Source of the DNA: Enhygromyxa salina | Lineage (GTDB): Bacteria; Myxococcota_A; Polyangia; Nannocystales; Nannocystaceae | Assembly (NCBI RefSeq): GCF_000737335.2 | Contig: NZ_JMCC02000089.1 | Span: forward strand, 1-64,000 | Length of the DNA: 64,000 nt | Direction of reading: 5' to 3' | Shown: positions 8,475 to 17,117 of the stretch, piece after piece | Layout: every line of letters starts with the position of its first letter | How positions within the stretch are numbered: the first letter of the stretch is position 1 | The notes under the pieces: generated by a model | Seen by the model: only the letters and a program-made list of their open reading frames with translations | What the model was told of the DNA's origin: nothing | The model's database searches: none | Translations under genes and position numbers: made by a program

Positions 8475-9107
8475 ATGCCGATTAACTACGACATAATTCG
8501 CAGGATCTACTCATTGCGACCGACCGCCCGTGCGCTGTTTGCCGCGGTCCTCGTCGCCGACGTCGAAGACGGACGCACCACCGTCGACGAGCTGATCGAG
8601 AGCGGCGCGGCGACGCGGCGCCAGGCGATCACGCTGCTGCGCGACCTCGACGAGGCCGGCTGCGGTGAGTTCAAGGTTGGCCGCAAGGGGCACCCGAGCC
8701 GACTGGAGTGGAGCGGGGATCCCCGCGAGCTCGCACGCCAGATCATCGACGAGATGGATGGGCGAGACGACGCCGAGCACGATTCGCGGTCGGAGTCCGA
8801 GCCGAGCCCACCCGAGGCGGACCAGCCGGACCGCGCGCTCCCACCCGCGGCCGCGATCGCGTTGGATCTGTCGTTCGCTCAGCCAGAGCTTCCGGTCGCG
8901 GCCAACGAGCCTCACGCCGCGCCAGCTCCCACGAGCACGGGTCACACGCGCGCGGCCGAGCTCGATGCAGCGGGCGACGACGAGATCGAGCACACCTACG
9001 TGCTGCGGCCAAGTCGTCGCGTGAGCGTGACGCTGCCCGCGGATCTGACCCGGCGCGAGGCCGAGGTCCTCGCCGACTGGCTCCGCAACCTCAGCTTCGA
9101 GCGTTAA
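8475..9107 (+). CDS. Winged-helix-like N-terminal protein with disordered linker, 210 aa
   Basis: Residues 1-90 look like a helix-turn-helix or winged-helix unit (GAATRRQAITLLRDLDEAGCGEFKVGRKGHP with a wing-like end). An acidic Pro/Glu-rich linker follows (about 95-160). A conserved-looking C-terminal block, YVLRPSRRVSVTLPADLTRR, could be a second small domain. It may be a DNA-binding regulator; the target is unknown. The start codon context is AT-richer than the rest. The TAA stop overlaps the stop of the convergent glycosyltransferase by four bases. Confidence 0.65.
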   Translation: MPINYDIIRRIYSLRPTARALFAAVLVADVEDGRTTVDELIESGAATRRQAITLLRDLDEAGCGEFKVGRKGHPSRLEWSGDPRELARQIIDEMDGRDDAEHDSRSESEPSPPEADQPDRALPPAAAIALDLSFAQPELPVAANEPHAAPAPTSTGHTRAAELDAAGDDEIEHTYVLRPSRRVSVTLPADLTRREAEVLADWLRNLSFER

Positions 9108-10297
9108 TTTTCAGTGCCCGGCATCAGCCGGGACCACAGCTTGGCCGGCAGCGACTTCGAGCCTTGCTCGATGACCTCCGCGTAGACCGCCCACGCCCGG
9201 CGCACGTGGGTCTCGAACCCGAACTCTGCCACAAACCGGGCCCGACCAGCGGCGCCCAAGCGCTGGCGCAGCTCGGGTTGGGTGATCAACGGAGCGAGCG
9301 CGGCCGCCAGCTCGGGCACCGCGGCGGGCGGCACCAGCTTGCCGGTCTCGCCGTCGATCACCGCCTCGGCGATGCCCCCGACGTCGCTGGCCACGACCGG
9401 CAAGCCCGCGCGCATCGCCTCGAGGATCGAGATTGGAAACCCCTCGCGCATGCTCAACAGCAAGAACACCTGGGCCGCCGCGAGCCGCTGCGGGACGTCG
9501 TCACGGGTCCCTAGCAGCTCGATCCGCGACGCCAAGCCGGCCTCGCGCATGGCTGCCTCGACCTTGGGCCGATCAGGACCGTCGCCGATCAGCTCGCAGG
9601 TCCAGGCCAGCTCGCGCAGCTGACCCAGCGCGTGGATCAGCGTGATCGGATCTTTTGGGTAGTCGAAGCGCGCGACCATGACCAGGCGCGGCGGTGATCG
9701 GCTGGGGTCCGCGCGCAGCGAGTCGGCGTTGTCGGGCAACGAGTTGTGAACCACCGAGAACGCGCTGGCCCGCGCGACCCCGTGCTCGATCCCGATCTGC
9801 TTGTCGTGCTCCGACACCGCCATCAGGCGATCCGCGAGCGGCCCGGTGCTGCACTCGGCGAGGCGCGCGACTTGCTGACGCGCGCTGAGCTTGCCCGAGG
9901 TGAACAGCCAGCCGTGGACGGTGAACAGCACGGGGATCCGCATGGCGGTGCCGATCACCCGCGCGAGCCAGCCAGCCTTGGTGCTGTGCGCGGTGATCAG
10001 ATCCGGGTTGAACGCCCGCAGCGCCGTGCGCAGCTGGGCGAGCCCGCGCAGCTCGGCCGCGGGATCGATCTCGCGCACCAGGTCGGGGATCGGCCACACG
10101 CTCACGCCGGCTTCGCGCAGCCGCGAGATGAAGGGCCCGTCGCCGCCCACGAACACCGCGACGGCGTGCCCAGCCTGCCCCAGCGCCCGCGCGAGCTCGA
10201 GCACGTGCAGCTGGGCGCCGCCGATCGAGTCGCTGCGGGTGATCACGAACGCGACCCGACGCCGTGGACCAACCGCCGGGTCTCGCTCGGGCGTCAC
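9104..10297 (-). CDS. Glycosyltransferase family 4-type (GT-B), 397 aa
   Basis: This is a cytoplasmic GT-B glycosyltransferase of the GT4/GT1_2 kind that transfers a sugar from a nucleotide donor. The N-terminal domain begins RRVAFVITRSDSIGGAQLHV, with the GG loop of this family. The C-terminal donor domain has VARFDYPKDP, LIGDGPDR and REGFPISILEAMRAGLPVV, the E-x7-E region. GTG 10297 was chosen because it starts just before the Rossmann strand; the open frame extends further upstream into non-conserved sequence. Upstream on the same strand lies the haem/monooxygenase lipoprotein gene, 38 bp away, so co-transcription is possible. The acceptor is unknown. Confidence 0.88.
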   Translation of the reverse strand: MTPERDPAVGPRRRVAFVITRSDSIGGAQLHVLELARALGQAGHAVAVFVGGDGPFISRLREAGVSVWPIPDLVREIDPAAELRGLAQLRTALRAFNPDLITAHSTKAGWLARVIGTAMRIPVLFTVHGWLFTSGKLSARQQVARLAECSTGPLADRLMAVSEHDKQIGIEHGVARASAFSVVHNSLPDNADSLRADPSRSPPRLVMVARFDYPKDPITLIHALGQLRELAWTCELIGDGPDRPKVEAAMREAGLASRIELLGTRDDVPQRLAAAQVFLLLSMREGFPISILEAMRAGLPVVASDVGGIAEAVIDGETGKLVPPAAVPELAAALAPLITQPELRQRLGAAGRARFVAEFGFETHVRRAWAVYAEVIEQGSKSLPAKLWSRLMPGTEN

Positions 10298-10335
10298 AGC
10301 CGGATCCTGCCACGCCTCTCGAGCAGCGACTAGGA

Positions 10336-11763
10336 CTAGGGCTCGACGAGATACACGCCGGCCAGGCACATCTCGTTGTAGGTGCCCCATCCGGGCGAGA
10401 TCGGCTCGCTCGCGTCGGTGGTGTCGTAGGTGCACGTCACCTCGATCTGGTAGCCGGGCTGAAGCACGATCGGCTGCTCCATGAAGTAGTAGAGCTGCCA
10501 GTTGAAGTCCCAGCGCTGGACATCGCCGACGCAGCCGACCTCCTGGCCTTGCTCGTCGAGCACGCGCACCTTCATCTGGGTCCCGAACGCGTGCATGTGC
10601 GGGAAGAAGCCCCACAGCTCGAGGCTCGTCGTCCCGTTCCAGCCGATGTACCAGTCAGCGGGGAAGCTCCACGTGAAGTCGTGGGCCGGTTCGCCCGGCG
10701 GGATCATGTAGGGGTCGCCCTCGAACAAGCTGTCCAGCAGCGCGTCGGGGACGTCGAACAGACCCTCGCGGGCGACCTCGTCCTCAAACCGGATCTTGAC
10801 GGTGGTGCTGTCGCTCTGGCCGATCACCTCGGGGTCGACCATGTTGTAGTGAACCTGGACGACGAGCAGATCCCCAGCGGACGCCTGGGTCCCCGAGTTC
10901 GCCGGGAACTCGACGACGCCCTGCCCCGGGGCCCAGGTCACCGGCAGGGTATCAATGGCCACGCCATCACCGGCTGCGCCAAAGCACGACCAGCCCAGAC
11001 GATCCGGTGACTCGGCGTCGAGCGCCTCGATCACATCGAGGTTGGTCATCCCGCCGCCAACATCGAACGCGGGGTCGATCGGGATCGCCAGGACGTGGTG
11101 GACGAGCGCCTCGTTGCCGGGGATGACCTCGTAGGCCGTGATGAATTGATCGTGGTCGAGCTCTGGGTCGATCAGAAAGCAGCGATACTCGTCGAACTCG
11201 GACAGGAACCCGCCCTCGGGCTCGGGCGTGAATTCCGGGGTCACGAACGCGGTCGCGCCCTCGAGCCCGGGGAGCGTGGGGACCTCGAGATCATCGCGGG
11301 GCTCACCCTCGGGCGCGCCGGCCTCGACCCACGCGAGGATCGTGTCGATGTCCGCCTGCGAGAGCGCGCGAGAGTGTTGCCAGGAGTTGCAGGTGCCGTC
11401 GTCGGTGACCAGCCACGGCGGCATCACCCGGTTCTCGACGGCGATCGCCGACGCCTGCGCCCACGCGGCGGCGGAGTCATAGTCGTCGAGCACAAACGGG
11501 CCGATGCCGCCTTCGCGGTGACAGCTGACGCAGCTGTCGTAGTAGATCGGGGCGACCTCTTGCCAGTAGGTGGCCGCGAGCCCGTCTCCGTCCCCATCTC
11601 CGTCGCCGGGATCGCCGTCGCCGTCGCCGGTCTCGGTGTCGCCGCCCTCGTCGAGCGCGGGGTCGGGCTTGCAGGCTGTCATGGAGCCGGTACACAGCGT
11701 CAGAGCCAGCAGGCCAAGGAAGGTGGGCATCGACGCGCGCCGAGATTCGGTGGTTGATTGCAT
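10336..11763 (-). CDS. Lipoprotein with c-type haem motif and copper-monooxygenase-like fold, 475 aa
   Basis: This is an exported lipoprotein: a signal sequence ends at Cys31 (SMTAC), followed by a Gly/Asp linker (DGDGDPGDGDGDGD). CVSCH at residues 78-82 is a single c-type haem site. The rest resembles the type II copper (PHM-like) monooxygenase family, with ALVHHVLAIPI and FFPHMHAFGTQMKVRV as candidate copper ligands. It is probably an envelope redox protein. ATG 11763 was chosen over a longer frame; ATG 11730 would give a shorter signal sequence. The gene is divergent from the lipoprotein at 11864. Substrate and electron partner are unknown. Confidence 0.78.
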   Translation of the reverse strand: MQSTTESRRASMPTFLGLLALTLCTGSMTACKPDPALDEGGDTETGDGDGDPGDGDGDGDGLAATYWQEVAPIYYDSCVSCHREGGIGPFVLDDYDSAAAWAQASAIAVENRVMPPWLVTDDGTCNSWQHSRALSQADIDTILAWVEAGAPEGEPRDDLEVPTLPGLEGATAFVTPEFTPEPEGGFLSEFDEYRCFLIDPELDHDQFITAYEVIPGNEALVHHVLAIPIDPAFDVGGGMTNLDVIEALDAESPDRLGWSCFGAAGDGVAIDTLPVTWAPGQGVVEFPANSGTQASAGDLLVVQVHYNMVDPEVIGQSDSTTVKIRFEDEVAREGLFDVPDALLDSLFEGDPYMIPPGEPAHDFTWSFPADWYIGWNGTTSLELWGFFPHMHAFGTQMKVRVLDEQGQEVGCVGDVQRWDFNWQLYYFMEQPIVLQPGYQIEVTCTYDTTDASEPISPGWGTYNEMCLAGVYLVEP

Positions 11764-11863
11764 GTCTGGGCCTCGAACACCGCAGGGCCGCCGGGGTGTC
11801 ACCGCGTCGCTTCGTTCTTTCGATTCGCCTCGCGCCGGCGGGCGCGGCTACACTGCGCGAGCG

Positions 11864-13009
11864 GTGGCCAACCCAGCCCAGCGAGCGAGCCTGCTCACGG
11901 CCCTGATGCTCGTGGGCGCGCCTGGCTGCGGCGGCGACGAGGGGGGCGGCGAGGCTGCCGGCGAGAGCGCAGCGGGCAGCACCGGCGAAGACGAGGCAGA
12001 AGCCGAGACCGGGGAGATCACCGCGGCGCCGGGCGACAGCTGCGACGCCGCCGTGCTCGTCAAGGCACCCACCACCTTCACCTCGAGCTTGCGCCACGCG
12101 ACCCCATCGATCCTCGACCCGGGCTTCGCGGCCAGCTGCGGCGCGACGGGCCCAGTCGTGTACCTGCGGTTGGAGCTCGAGGCCCGCGCCGACCTCACGA
12201 TCCACGCCCGCGGCCGCGCCTTCACCCCGCGGCTCGCCGTGTTGTTGCCTGGCTGCGTGTCCGCCCAAGCCGACCCCGATCGCCTGCTCGGCTGCGTGGT
12301 CGGGCCGGTCCCACAGACCTTCATGGACATGGGCCCCGGCGCGGAGCTGCTGCTCACGGTTGGGATCCCAGACGGCGACCCGGCGCTCGAGCTGCCCGCG
12401 GCCGCCGCTGGCGAGCCGGATCCCCTCGACTTCGAGCTCGAGGTCGAGCTCCGTGCGGTGCTCGACGAGGGCCAAGCCTGCGGGTCGGGCCAGGGGCGAT
12501 GCGCGTCCGGGACGGTGTGCCTCGTCAGCGAGGAAGACGGCTTCGAGGTCGAGCGTTGCCACCGCCCGCCCGCCGACAGCTGCGTCGCGCCGGGGCAGCT
12601 AGCGTTGCCCGAGCCGGGGGCCGGGATCGAGATCACGATCGAACCCGAGGAACCACACAGCGACGCGCACGAGCACACCTGCACCGGCTGGCGGCGGCCC
12701 GATCGCGTCGAGCAACTGATGCTACCCGCGACGCTGCCCGACGGCGCCGCGCTGGTGGTTCGCGCCGATGATCCACGGGTTGGCCTCGCCCTGCGTGACT
12801 CGAGCTGCCTGCCCGAGCTCGAGCTGAGCTGCTCACCCGCGATCCCAACGGCGATGCAGACCCTGCTCACATGGGGCGGCAACGGCGAGCTCTCCGCGTT
12901 GGCCGCGACCGGCGACGCGCCGCTGCTGTTCATCGAGCTACCGCGCGCCGACACCGAGACTGACCCGATCGAGGCGATCTCGGTGAGCGTGGAGATCGCG
13001 TCCAATTGA
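11864..13009 (+). CDS. Putative lipoprotein, Cys-rich, 381 aa
   Basis: GTG 11864 gives a short signal peptide ending VGAPGC (Cys22), followed by an acidic Gly/Ser/Glu linker. I do not recognise the family. Two beta-rich halves (about 45-190 and 235-375) resemble each other: each carries paired cysteines, a segment on a value being 'taken as large' (ARADLTIHARG; GAALVVRADDPRV) and a Cys-x-Pro ending. They are joined by a Cys-rich EGF-like link (CGSGQGRCASGTVC). TACACT at 11849-11854 lies 9 nt before the GTG. The long frame upstream of 11864 runs through the divergent promoter and was discarded. Confidence 0.65.
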   Translation: MANPAQRASLLTALMLVGAPGCGGDEGGGEAAGESAAGSTGEDEAEAETGEITAAPGDSCDAAVLVKAPTTFTSSLRHATPSILDPGFAASCGATGPVVYLRLELEARADLTIHARGRAFTPRLAVLLPGCVSAQADPDRLLGCVVGPVPQTFMDMGPGAELLLTVGIPDGDPALELPAAAAGEPDPLDFELEVELRAVLDEGQACGSGQGRCASGTVCLVSEEDGFEVERCHRPPADSCVAPGQLALPEPGAGIEITIEPEEPHSDAHEHTCTGWRRPDRVEQLMLPATLPDGAALVVRADDPRVGLALRDSSCLPELELSCSPAIPTAMQTLLTWGGNGELSALAATGDAPLLFIELPRADTETDPIEAISVSVEIASN

Positions 13010-13047
13010 GCTGCCCCAGCGCGTAGCACTGGGCTCATGCCCATCGG

Positions 13048-13077
13048 TTGACGGCCCGTTCAACCCGCCCCTATCCT
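13048..13077 (+). promoter_or_regulatory. metK promoter
   Basis: TTGACG (13048-13053) and TATCCT (13072-13077) are separated by 18 bp. This predicts a leader of about 50 nt before ATG 13135, with an AGGAG Shine-Dalgarno at 13117-13121. The leader is too short for a SAM riboswitch. Confidence 0.6.
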
Positions 13078-13134
13078 GCGCCACTCTCGACCGCCGAATC
13101 CGCGGTGATCGACCCCAGGAGCATGCAGTCTCAC

Positions 13135-14274
13135 ATGTCACGAAGCCTATTCACCAGCGAGTCCGTCACCGAAGGACACCCCGATAAGATCTGCGACAAG
13201 GTCAGCGACGCGATCCTCGACGCGATCATTGCCGACGATCCCTCCTGTCGGGTCGCCTGCGAGACCATGGTGAAGACTGGCTTCGTCGTCGTCGGCGGCG
13301 AGATCACCACCTCGACCTACGTCAACATCCCCAAGATCGTCCGCGAGACCGTCACGGAGATCGGCTACGTCAGCTCGGACATGGGCTTCGATGGTCACTC
13401 CTGCGGCGTGCTGGTTGCGATCGAGGCCCAGAGCCCCGACATCAACCAGGGTGTGGACCGCAGCGAAGGTGATCAGGGCGCCGGCGATCAGGGCATGATG
13501 TTCGGTTACGCGTGTCGCGAGACCGAAGTGCTGATGCCGCTGCCGATCTACCTCGCGCACAAGCTGACCGAGCGCCTGAGCCAGGTCCGCAAGCAGGACG
13601 CCAGCACGTTCCTGCGCCCCGACGGCAAGAGCCAGGTCTCGATCGTGTACGAGGGCGACAAGCCCGTCGCGATCGACACCGTGGTCGTCTCGACCCAGCA
13701 CTCGGAGTCGGTCTCGCACGAGCGCCTGACGGAGTTCGTGATCGAAGAGGTCATCAAGCCGGTGCTGCCGGCCGAGCTGCTGATCAAGCCCACGTACCAC
13801 ATCAACCCAACCGGTCGGTTCGTGATCGGTGGGCCCATGGGTGACGCCGGCCTGACCGGGCGCAAGATCATCGTTGACACCTACGGCGGCATGGGCCGTC
13901 ACGGCGGCGGCGCGTTCTCGGGCAAGGATCCCTCCAAGGTCGATCGCAGCGCGGCCTACTACGCGCGCTACATCGCCAAGAACCTGGTCGCGGCCGCGCT
14001 CTGCGATCGCTGCGAGGTCCAGCTCGCCTACGCGATCGGCGTGGCCGAGCCGGTCAGCATTCGCGTCGAGAGCTTCGGCACCGGCAAGGTCTCCGACGAG
14101 AAGCTCGCGCAGATCGTCCGGGCCAACTTTGACGCGCGACCGGCCAAGCTGATCGCCGAGCTGGATCTGCTCAAGCCGATCTTCAAGAAGACCGCCGCGT
14201 ACGGCCACTTCGGCCGCGAGGGCTTCGCTTGGGAAGCCACGAACAAGGCCGAGGCGCTGAAGTCCTCCGTCTGA
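13135..14274 (+). CDS. metK: S-adenosylmethionine synthetase, 379 aa
   Basis: MetK makes S-adenosylmethionine from methionine and ATP. The N-terminus SLFTSESVTEGHPDKICD is the conserved opening, with the catalytic His in GHPDK. The gene also shows DQGAGDQGMMFGYA, GGPMGDAGLTGRKI (P-loop-like), YGGMGRHGGGAFSGKDP and the C-terminal FKKTAAYGHFGR. Length is normal for the family. ATG 13135 fits the conserved N-terminus; ATG 13123 would add MQSH and sits too close to AGGAG. It stands alone, with its own promoter and a strong terminator, and is followed by repeat cluster II. Confidence 0.97.
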   Translation: MSRSLFTSESVTEGHPDKICDKVSDAILDAIIADDPSCRVACETMVKTGFVVVGGEITTSTYVNIPKIVRETVTEIGYVSSDMGFDGHSCGVLVAIEAQSPDINQGVDRSEGDQGAGDQGMMFGYACRETEVLMPLPIYLAHKLTERLSQVRKQDASTFLRPDGKSQVSIVYEGDKPVAIDTVVVSTQHSESVSHERLTEFVIEEVIKPVLPAELLIKPTYHINPTGRFVIGGPMGDAGLTGRKIIVDTYGGMGRHGGGAFSGKDPSKVDRSAAYYARYIAKNLVAAALCDRCEVQLAYAIGVAEPVSIRVESFGTGKVSDEKLAQIVRANFDARPAKLIAELDLLKPIFKKTAAYGHFGREGFAWEATNKAEALKSSV

Positions 14275-14296
14275 TCGGGACCCTCTTCGTCAATCG

Positions 14297-14329
14297 GCGC
14301 TCTCGGACTCGTCCGGGGGCGCTTTTTTT
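14297..14329 (+). terminator. Rho-independent terminator of metK
   Basis: A 12-bp stem (14297-14308 with 14311-14322, including two G-U pairs) is followed by seven Ts. This is the most canonical terminator in the window. Confidence 0.92.
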
Positions 14330-14776
14330 GACCCCCCCGGCCGGTTTCGCACTTCGCAGGTCACTCGCTTCGCTCGCTCCCGGAGGGGCGTTTGTTCGCG
14401 GCGGTATGTGTGGCCCCCTCGAAGGGGGCTTCCTGTTTTGACCCCCACGGCCGGTTTCGCACTTCGCAGGTCACTCGCTTCGCTCGCTCCCGGAGGGGCG
14501 TTTGTTCGCGGCGGTATGTGTGGCCCCCTCGAAGGGGGCTTCCTGTTTTGACCCCCACGGCCGGTTTCGCACTTCGCAGGTCACTCGCTTCGCTCGCTCC
14601 CGGAGGGGCGTTTGTTCGCGGCGGTATGTGTGGCCCCCTCGAAGGGGGCTTCCTGTTTTGACCCCCACGGCCGGTTTCGCACTTCGCAGGTCACTCGCTT
14701 CGCTCGCTCCCGGGGGGGATGTTTGTTCGCGGCGGTATGTGTGGCCCCCTCGAAGCCCTCGAAGCGGGCTTCCGAT
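14330..14776 (+). repeat. Family-1 repeat cluster II: four 110-bp direct modules
   Basis: Four nearly identical modules start at about 14330, 14440, 14550 and 14660 with a period of exactly 110 bp. Each holds CCCCCACGGCCGGTTTCGCAC, then TCACTCGCTTCGCTCGCTCC, then GTATGTGTGGCCCCCTCGAA with its GC hairpin. The last copy is slightly altered (GGGGGGATG and a duplicated CCCTCGAAG). The block fills the gap between the convergent metK and amidotransferase genes. Confidence 0.92.
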
Positions 14777-15505
14777 TTACTTGGGCGCGGGCTGCTCGGC
14801 GAGCAGATCAGCAAAGCGCGCCAGCAAGCCGTGGGTCTCGAGCGAGGGCCGCAAGATGTCGAGCACCGCGTCGAGCTCGCTGGCGTAGCGGTCGCGGTAG
14901 TGCAGCACCCGCTTGCGGTTGTCTGCTTCGGTCAGCTCGGGGTGAAACTGGGTGGCCCACACGGGGGCGTCGCCGAAGCGCGCGGCCTGGAACGGGCTGC
15001 GCTCGCTGCCAGCGAGATGCCGCGCGCACGCGGGCAGCCGCGTGACGTGATCTTTGTGGCCCTGCTGGGCCGCGAAGCGCTCGGACAAGTGCCCAAACAG
15101 CTCGTCGCTGCCCGCGTGGGGGGTGAGCACGACCTCGTAGGTGCCAACCTCGGCTCGGTTCGCGTCGTGGGCGACCTCGCCGCCAAGCGCGAGCGAGAGC
15201 GCCTGAAACCCAAAGCAGGACGCGAACACTGGAAACCCCCGCGTCGCGGTCTCACCAAGAAAGTCGAGCATCGAGCGGATCGGCGCGACATCGTCGAGGA
15301 CCGAATACTCGCCCGACCCGCCCACCAGCACCGCGTCAAAGCGCTCGTAAATGCTGGCGTCCAGGTGATCGTTGAGCACATCGAGGGCGTGAACCTGGCT
15401 GGGCTCGACGTCGAGCCGGTCCACGAAGCACTCGACCTCGTGGGCCCGGACCATGTCGCTGGGGTTGCGGATCTGCAGCAAGCAAAAGCGTAGGTCGCTC
15501 CTCAC
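14777..15505 (-). CDS. Class I glutamine amidotransferase-like protein, 242 aa
   Basis: This stand-alone GATase1 (GuaA N-domain type) hydrolyses glutamine to supply ammonia. The triad is visible: Cys97 in FASCFGFQ and His188/Glu190 in TQFHPEL. An oxyanion-type GG occurs near residue 62 (LVGGSGEYSV). No synthetase partner is adjacent, so it may act on small amides or gamma-glutamyl compounds. The GTG start at 15505 has TACACC 6 nt upstream and no Shine-Dalgarno. It converges on metK across repeat cluster II. Confidence 0.82.
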   Translation of the reverse strand: MRSDLRFCLLQIRNPSDMVRAHEVECFVDRLDVEPSQVHALDVLNDHLDASIYERFDAVLVGGSGEYSVLDDVAPIRSMLDFLGETATRGFPVFASCFGFQALSLALGGEVAHDANRAEVGTYEVVLTPHAGSDELFGHLSERFAAQQGHKDHVTRLPACARHLAGSERSPFQAARFGDAPVWATQFHPELTEADNRKRVLHYRDRYASELDAVLDILRPSLETHGLLARFADLLAEQPAPK

Positions 15506-15581
15506 CGAGGCGGTGTACCAGCACGGCCAGCTTCCGAACAGGGCTCACGCTCGCAGGTCGACCAGACGCGCTAGTGGGGGT

Positions 15582-15646
15582 CAAAGAGCTCGCTGCCCTC
15601 GGTGTTCCGCAAGCGGGCGAGAAGCCCTTGCCCGAGCTCAAAACAC
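15582..15646 (-). repeat. Family-2 dispersed hairpin element, copy C (inverted)
   Basis: Read on the minus strand it begins GTGTTTTGAGCTCGGGCAAG, continues with the CTTCTCGCCCGCTTGCGGAA core, and ends with CACCGAGGGCAGCGAGCTC. It matches copy B at 2334 in both blocks. It lies in the divergent region between the amidotransferase and DUF1294 genes. Confidence 0.82.
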
Positions 15647-15666
15647 TTTCGTGCTATTGATCCGCA

Positions 15667-15936
15667 GTGCTGGCCCAGCTCGGGATCGCCGGTGTCGCGT
15701 ACAACCTCGTCGTGGCGATCGTCTACGCCTACGACAAGCGGCAAGCAAAGCGCGGCGGTTGGCGAGTCTCCGAGCGTGCGTTGCTCGGGCTCGCGTCTGT
15801 AGGCGGCGCCGCCGGTGCGCTGGTGGGGATGCACGCCAGCCGCCACAAGACCCGCAAGCCCCGATTCAGCGTGGGGGTGCCGCTCTTGCTCGTCGTTCAG
15901 ATCGGCGGCGTGGGAGCGTGGCTCTACCTGCGCTAG
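15667..15936 (+). CDS. DUF1294 family small membrane protein, 89 aa
   Basis: This short inner-membrane protein shows the DUF1294 pattern: a first helix, YDKRQAKRGGWRVSE, a Gly/Ala-rich helix ending GMHASRHKTRKPRF, and a final helix. The function of the family is not established. GTG 15667 is preceded by TATTGA (15655-15660) with a 6-nt gap, so it is probably leaderless. It lies just downstream of a family-2 repeat. Confidence 0.82.
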   Translation: MLAQLGIAGVAYNLVVAIVYAYDKRQAKRGGWRVSERALLGLASVGGAAGALVGMHASRHKTRKPRFSVGVPLLLVVQIGGVGAWLYLR

Positions 15937-15984
15937 CGCGATCCCTGCAACGGCCCCAAGCGCAGCGGTCCGATACTCGGGGCC

Positions 15985-16092
15985 ATGAGCTTGGACGAGT
16001 CGAGCATCCGGGTGTGGCCGGAGACGGCCGCTGCTTCACTGTCGTACGTGCTGCGGACGGATGTCATGTACGCGATGCCGCGACCGGGCTGA
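15985..16092 (+). CDS. Possible small ORF, 35 aa
   Basis: An ATG frame encodes 35 residues beginning MSLDESSIRVWPETAAASLS and ends 6 bp before the convergent membrane-protein gene. GATACTC lies about 8 nt upstream and could be a -10. There is no homology I recognise. It may be a small gene, the remnant of a larger one, or chance. Confidence 0.25.
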   Translation: MSLDESSIRVWPETAAASLSYVLRTDVMYAMPRPG

Positions 16093-16098
16093 CTGCGG

Positions 16099-16956
16099 CT
16101 ATTGCTTGGTACCGAACGCGCCCTCCATGAGCTCTTGGTCGTAGCCAACAACCCGCTCGGAGGTCGCGTAGACGTACAGGGCCGTGTCGTAGACCGAGCT
16201 GGCGACCGAGAACAGCAGCGCGACGCTGACGTAGCCGAACACCGCGAAGCCGAACGGGATCCACAGCAGGTTGCCGGTGCTGAACACCGTGAACAGCCCG
16301 GCGGTGAACACCGTGACCCCGAAGATGCTCAGGCTCTGCATCCAGCCGAAGCCGATCTGCTTGACCAGGCTCTCGCCCCAGGTCTTCTTGAACAGCCCGG
16401 CCGAGGTCTTGAAGCCGTCGATCGGGCCGACTCCCTCGTAGACCATGGCCGGGACCACGAAGGCGGTGAGGATCTCCCACAACCCGCCGAGCACGCCCTC
16501 GAGCGTGCGGATCACGATCTTGCCGATCGCCCCGAATTTCTCGGCGATCTGGCGCAGCGCGAGCAGGATCATGCCAACGGTCGCGCGCGCCAGCGCCCAG
16601 CCAAGGATCTGCAGCAGGCGCGAGAACGCGAAGCGGATCGACTCGCCGAAGGTCGCGTCGCCGCCCTCGAACCGGACCTTGGTGGTGTAGGTGATGCAGA
16701 CCTTGGTGAAGGTCCCGATGAAGGCGAGGCCCAGGTACAGCAAGAAGCAGAAGATCCAGTCGACGACCGTCATCTGCTCGACGTCCGCGCTGCCGGTCTC
16801 CATGGCGACGGACGCGTAGGGCCAGACCACCGCCAAGATCCAGCCGATCGACAAGACCCCGCCGATCAACGCGAACAGCAGCAGCTCCTTGTCCTTGTCG
16901 ATCACGGAGAAGGAGCGCTTTGTCAGATTCCAGGAGCGGGACAGTGTGCTGAACAT
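16099..16956 (-). CDS. Polytopic inner-membrane protein (DUF6159-like), 285 aa
   Basis: The start is ATG 16956, supported by a GAGG Shine-Dalgarno 5 nt upstream; a longer frame from 16989 lacks one. The product begins MFSTLSRSWNLTKRSFSVI, followed by about six hydrophobic segments, including LLLFALIGGVLSIGWILAVV and a late pair around IPFGFAVFGYVSVALLFSVA. This layout resembles the DUF6159 family of membrane proteins of unknown function. It ends with a cytoplasmic tail. Neighbours give no functional hint. Confidence 0.7.
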   Translation of the reverse strand: MFSTLSRSWNLTKRSFSVIDKDKELLLFALIGGVLSIGWILAVVWPYASVAMETGSADVEQMTVVDWIFCFLLYLGLAFIGTFTKVCITYTTKVRFEGGDATFGESIRFAFSRLLQILGWALARATVGMILLALRQIAEKFGAIGKIVIRTLEGVLGGLWEILTAFVVPAMVYEGVGPIDGFKTSAGLFKKTWGESLVKQIGFGWMQSLSIFGVTVFTAGLFTVFSTGNLLWIPFGFAVFGYVSVALLFSVASSVYDTALYVYATSERVVGYDQELMEGAFGTKQ

Positions 16957-17117
16957 GATGACCTCGCAGCGACGCTGCCGGGCGAGCATATCGGAGTTCG
17001 GCGGCCCCCGTCACGCCACACGAATCGCGGGAACAGATTGCAGCTCCGCCACCCCGCGCCGCCCGTGAGGTCGGGCTGCTCGCGACCAAGTCCACGCGTT
17101 CGGGTAGGCTGAGCGGG

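Noticed and set aside
13078..13134. SAM riboswitch in the metK leader
   Set aside because: The predicted leader is only about 50 nt and shows no SAM-I or SAM-II core.
14330..14776. CRISPR-like periodic repeats
   Set aside because: Whole 110-bp modules repeat without variable spacers.
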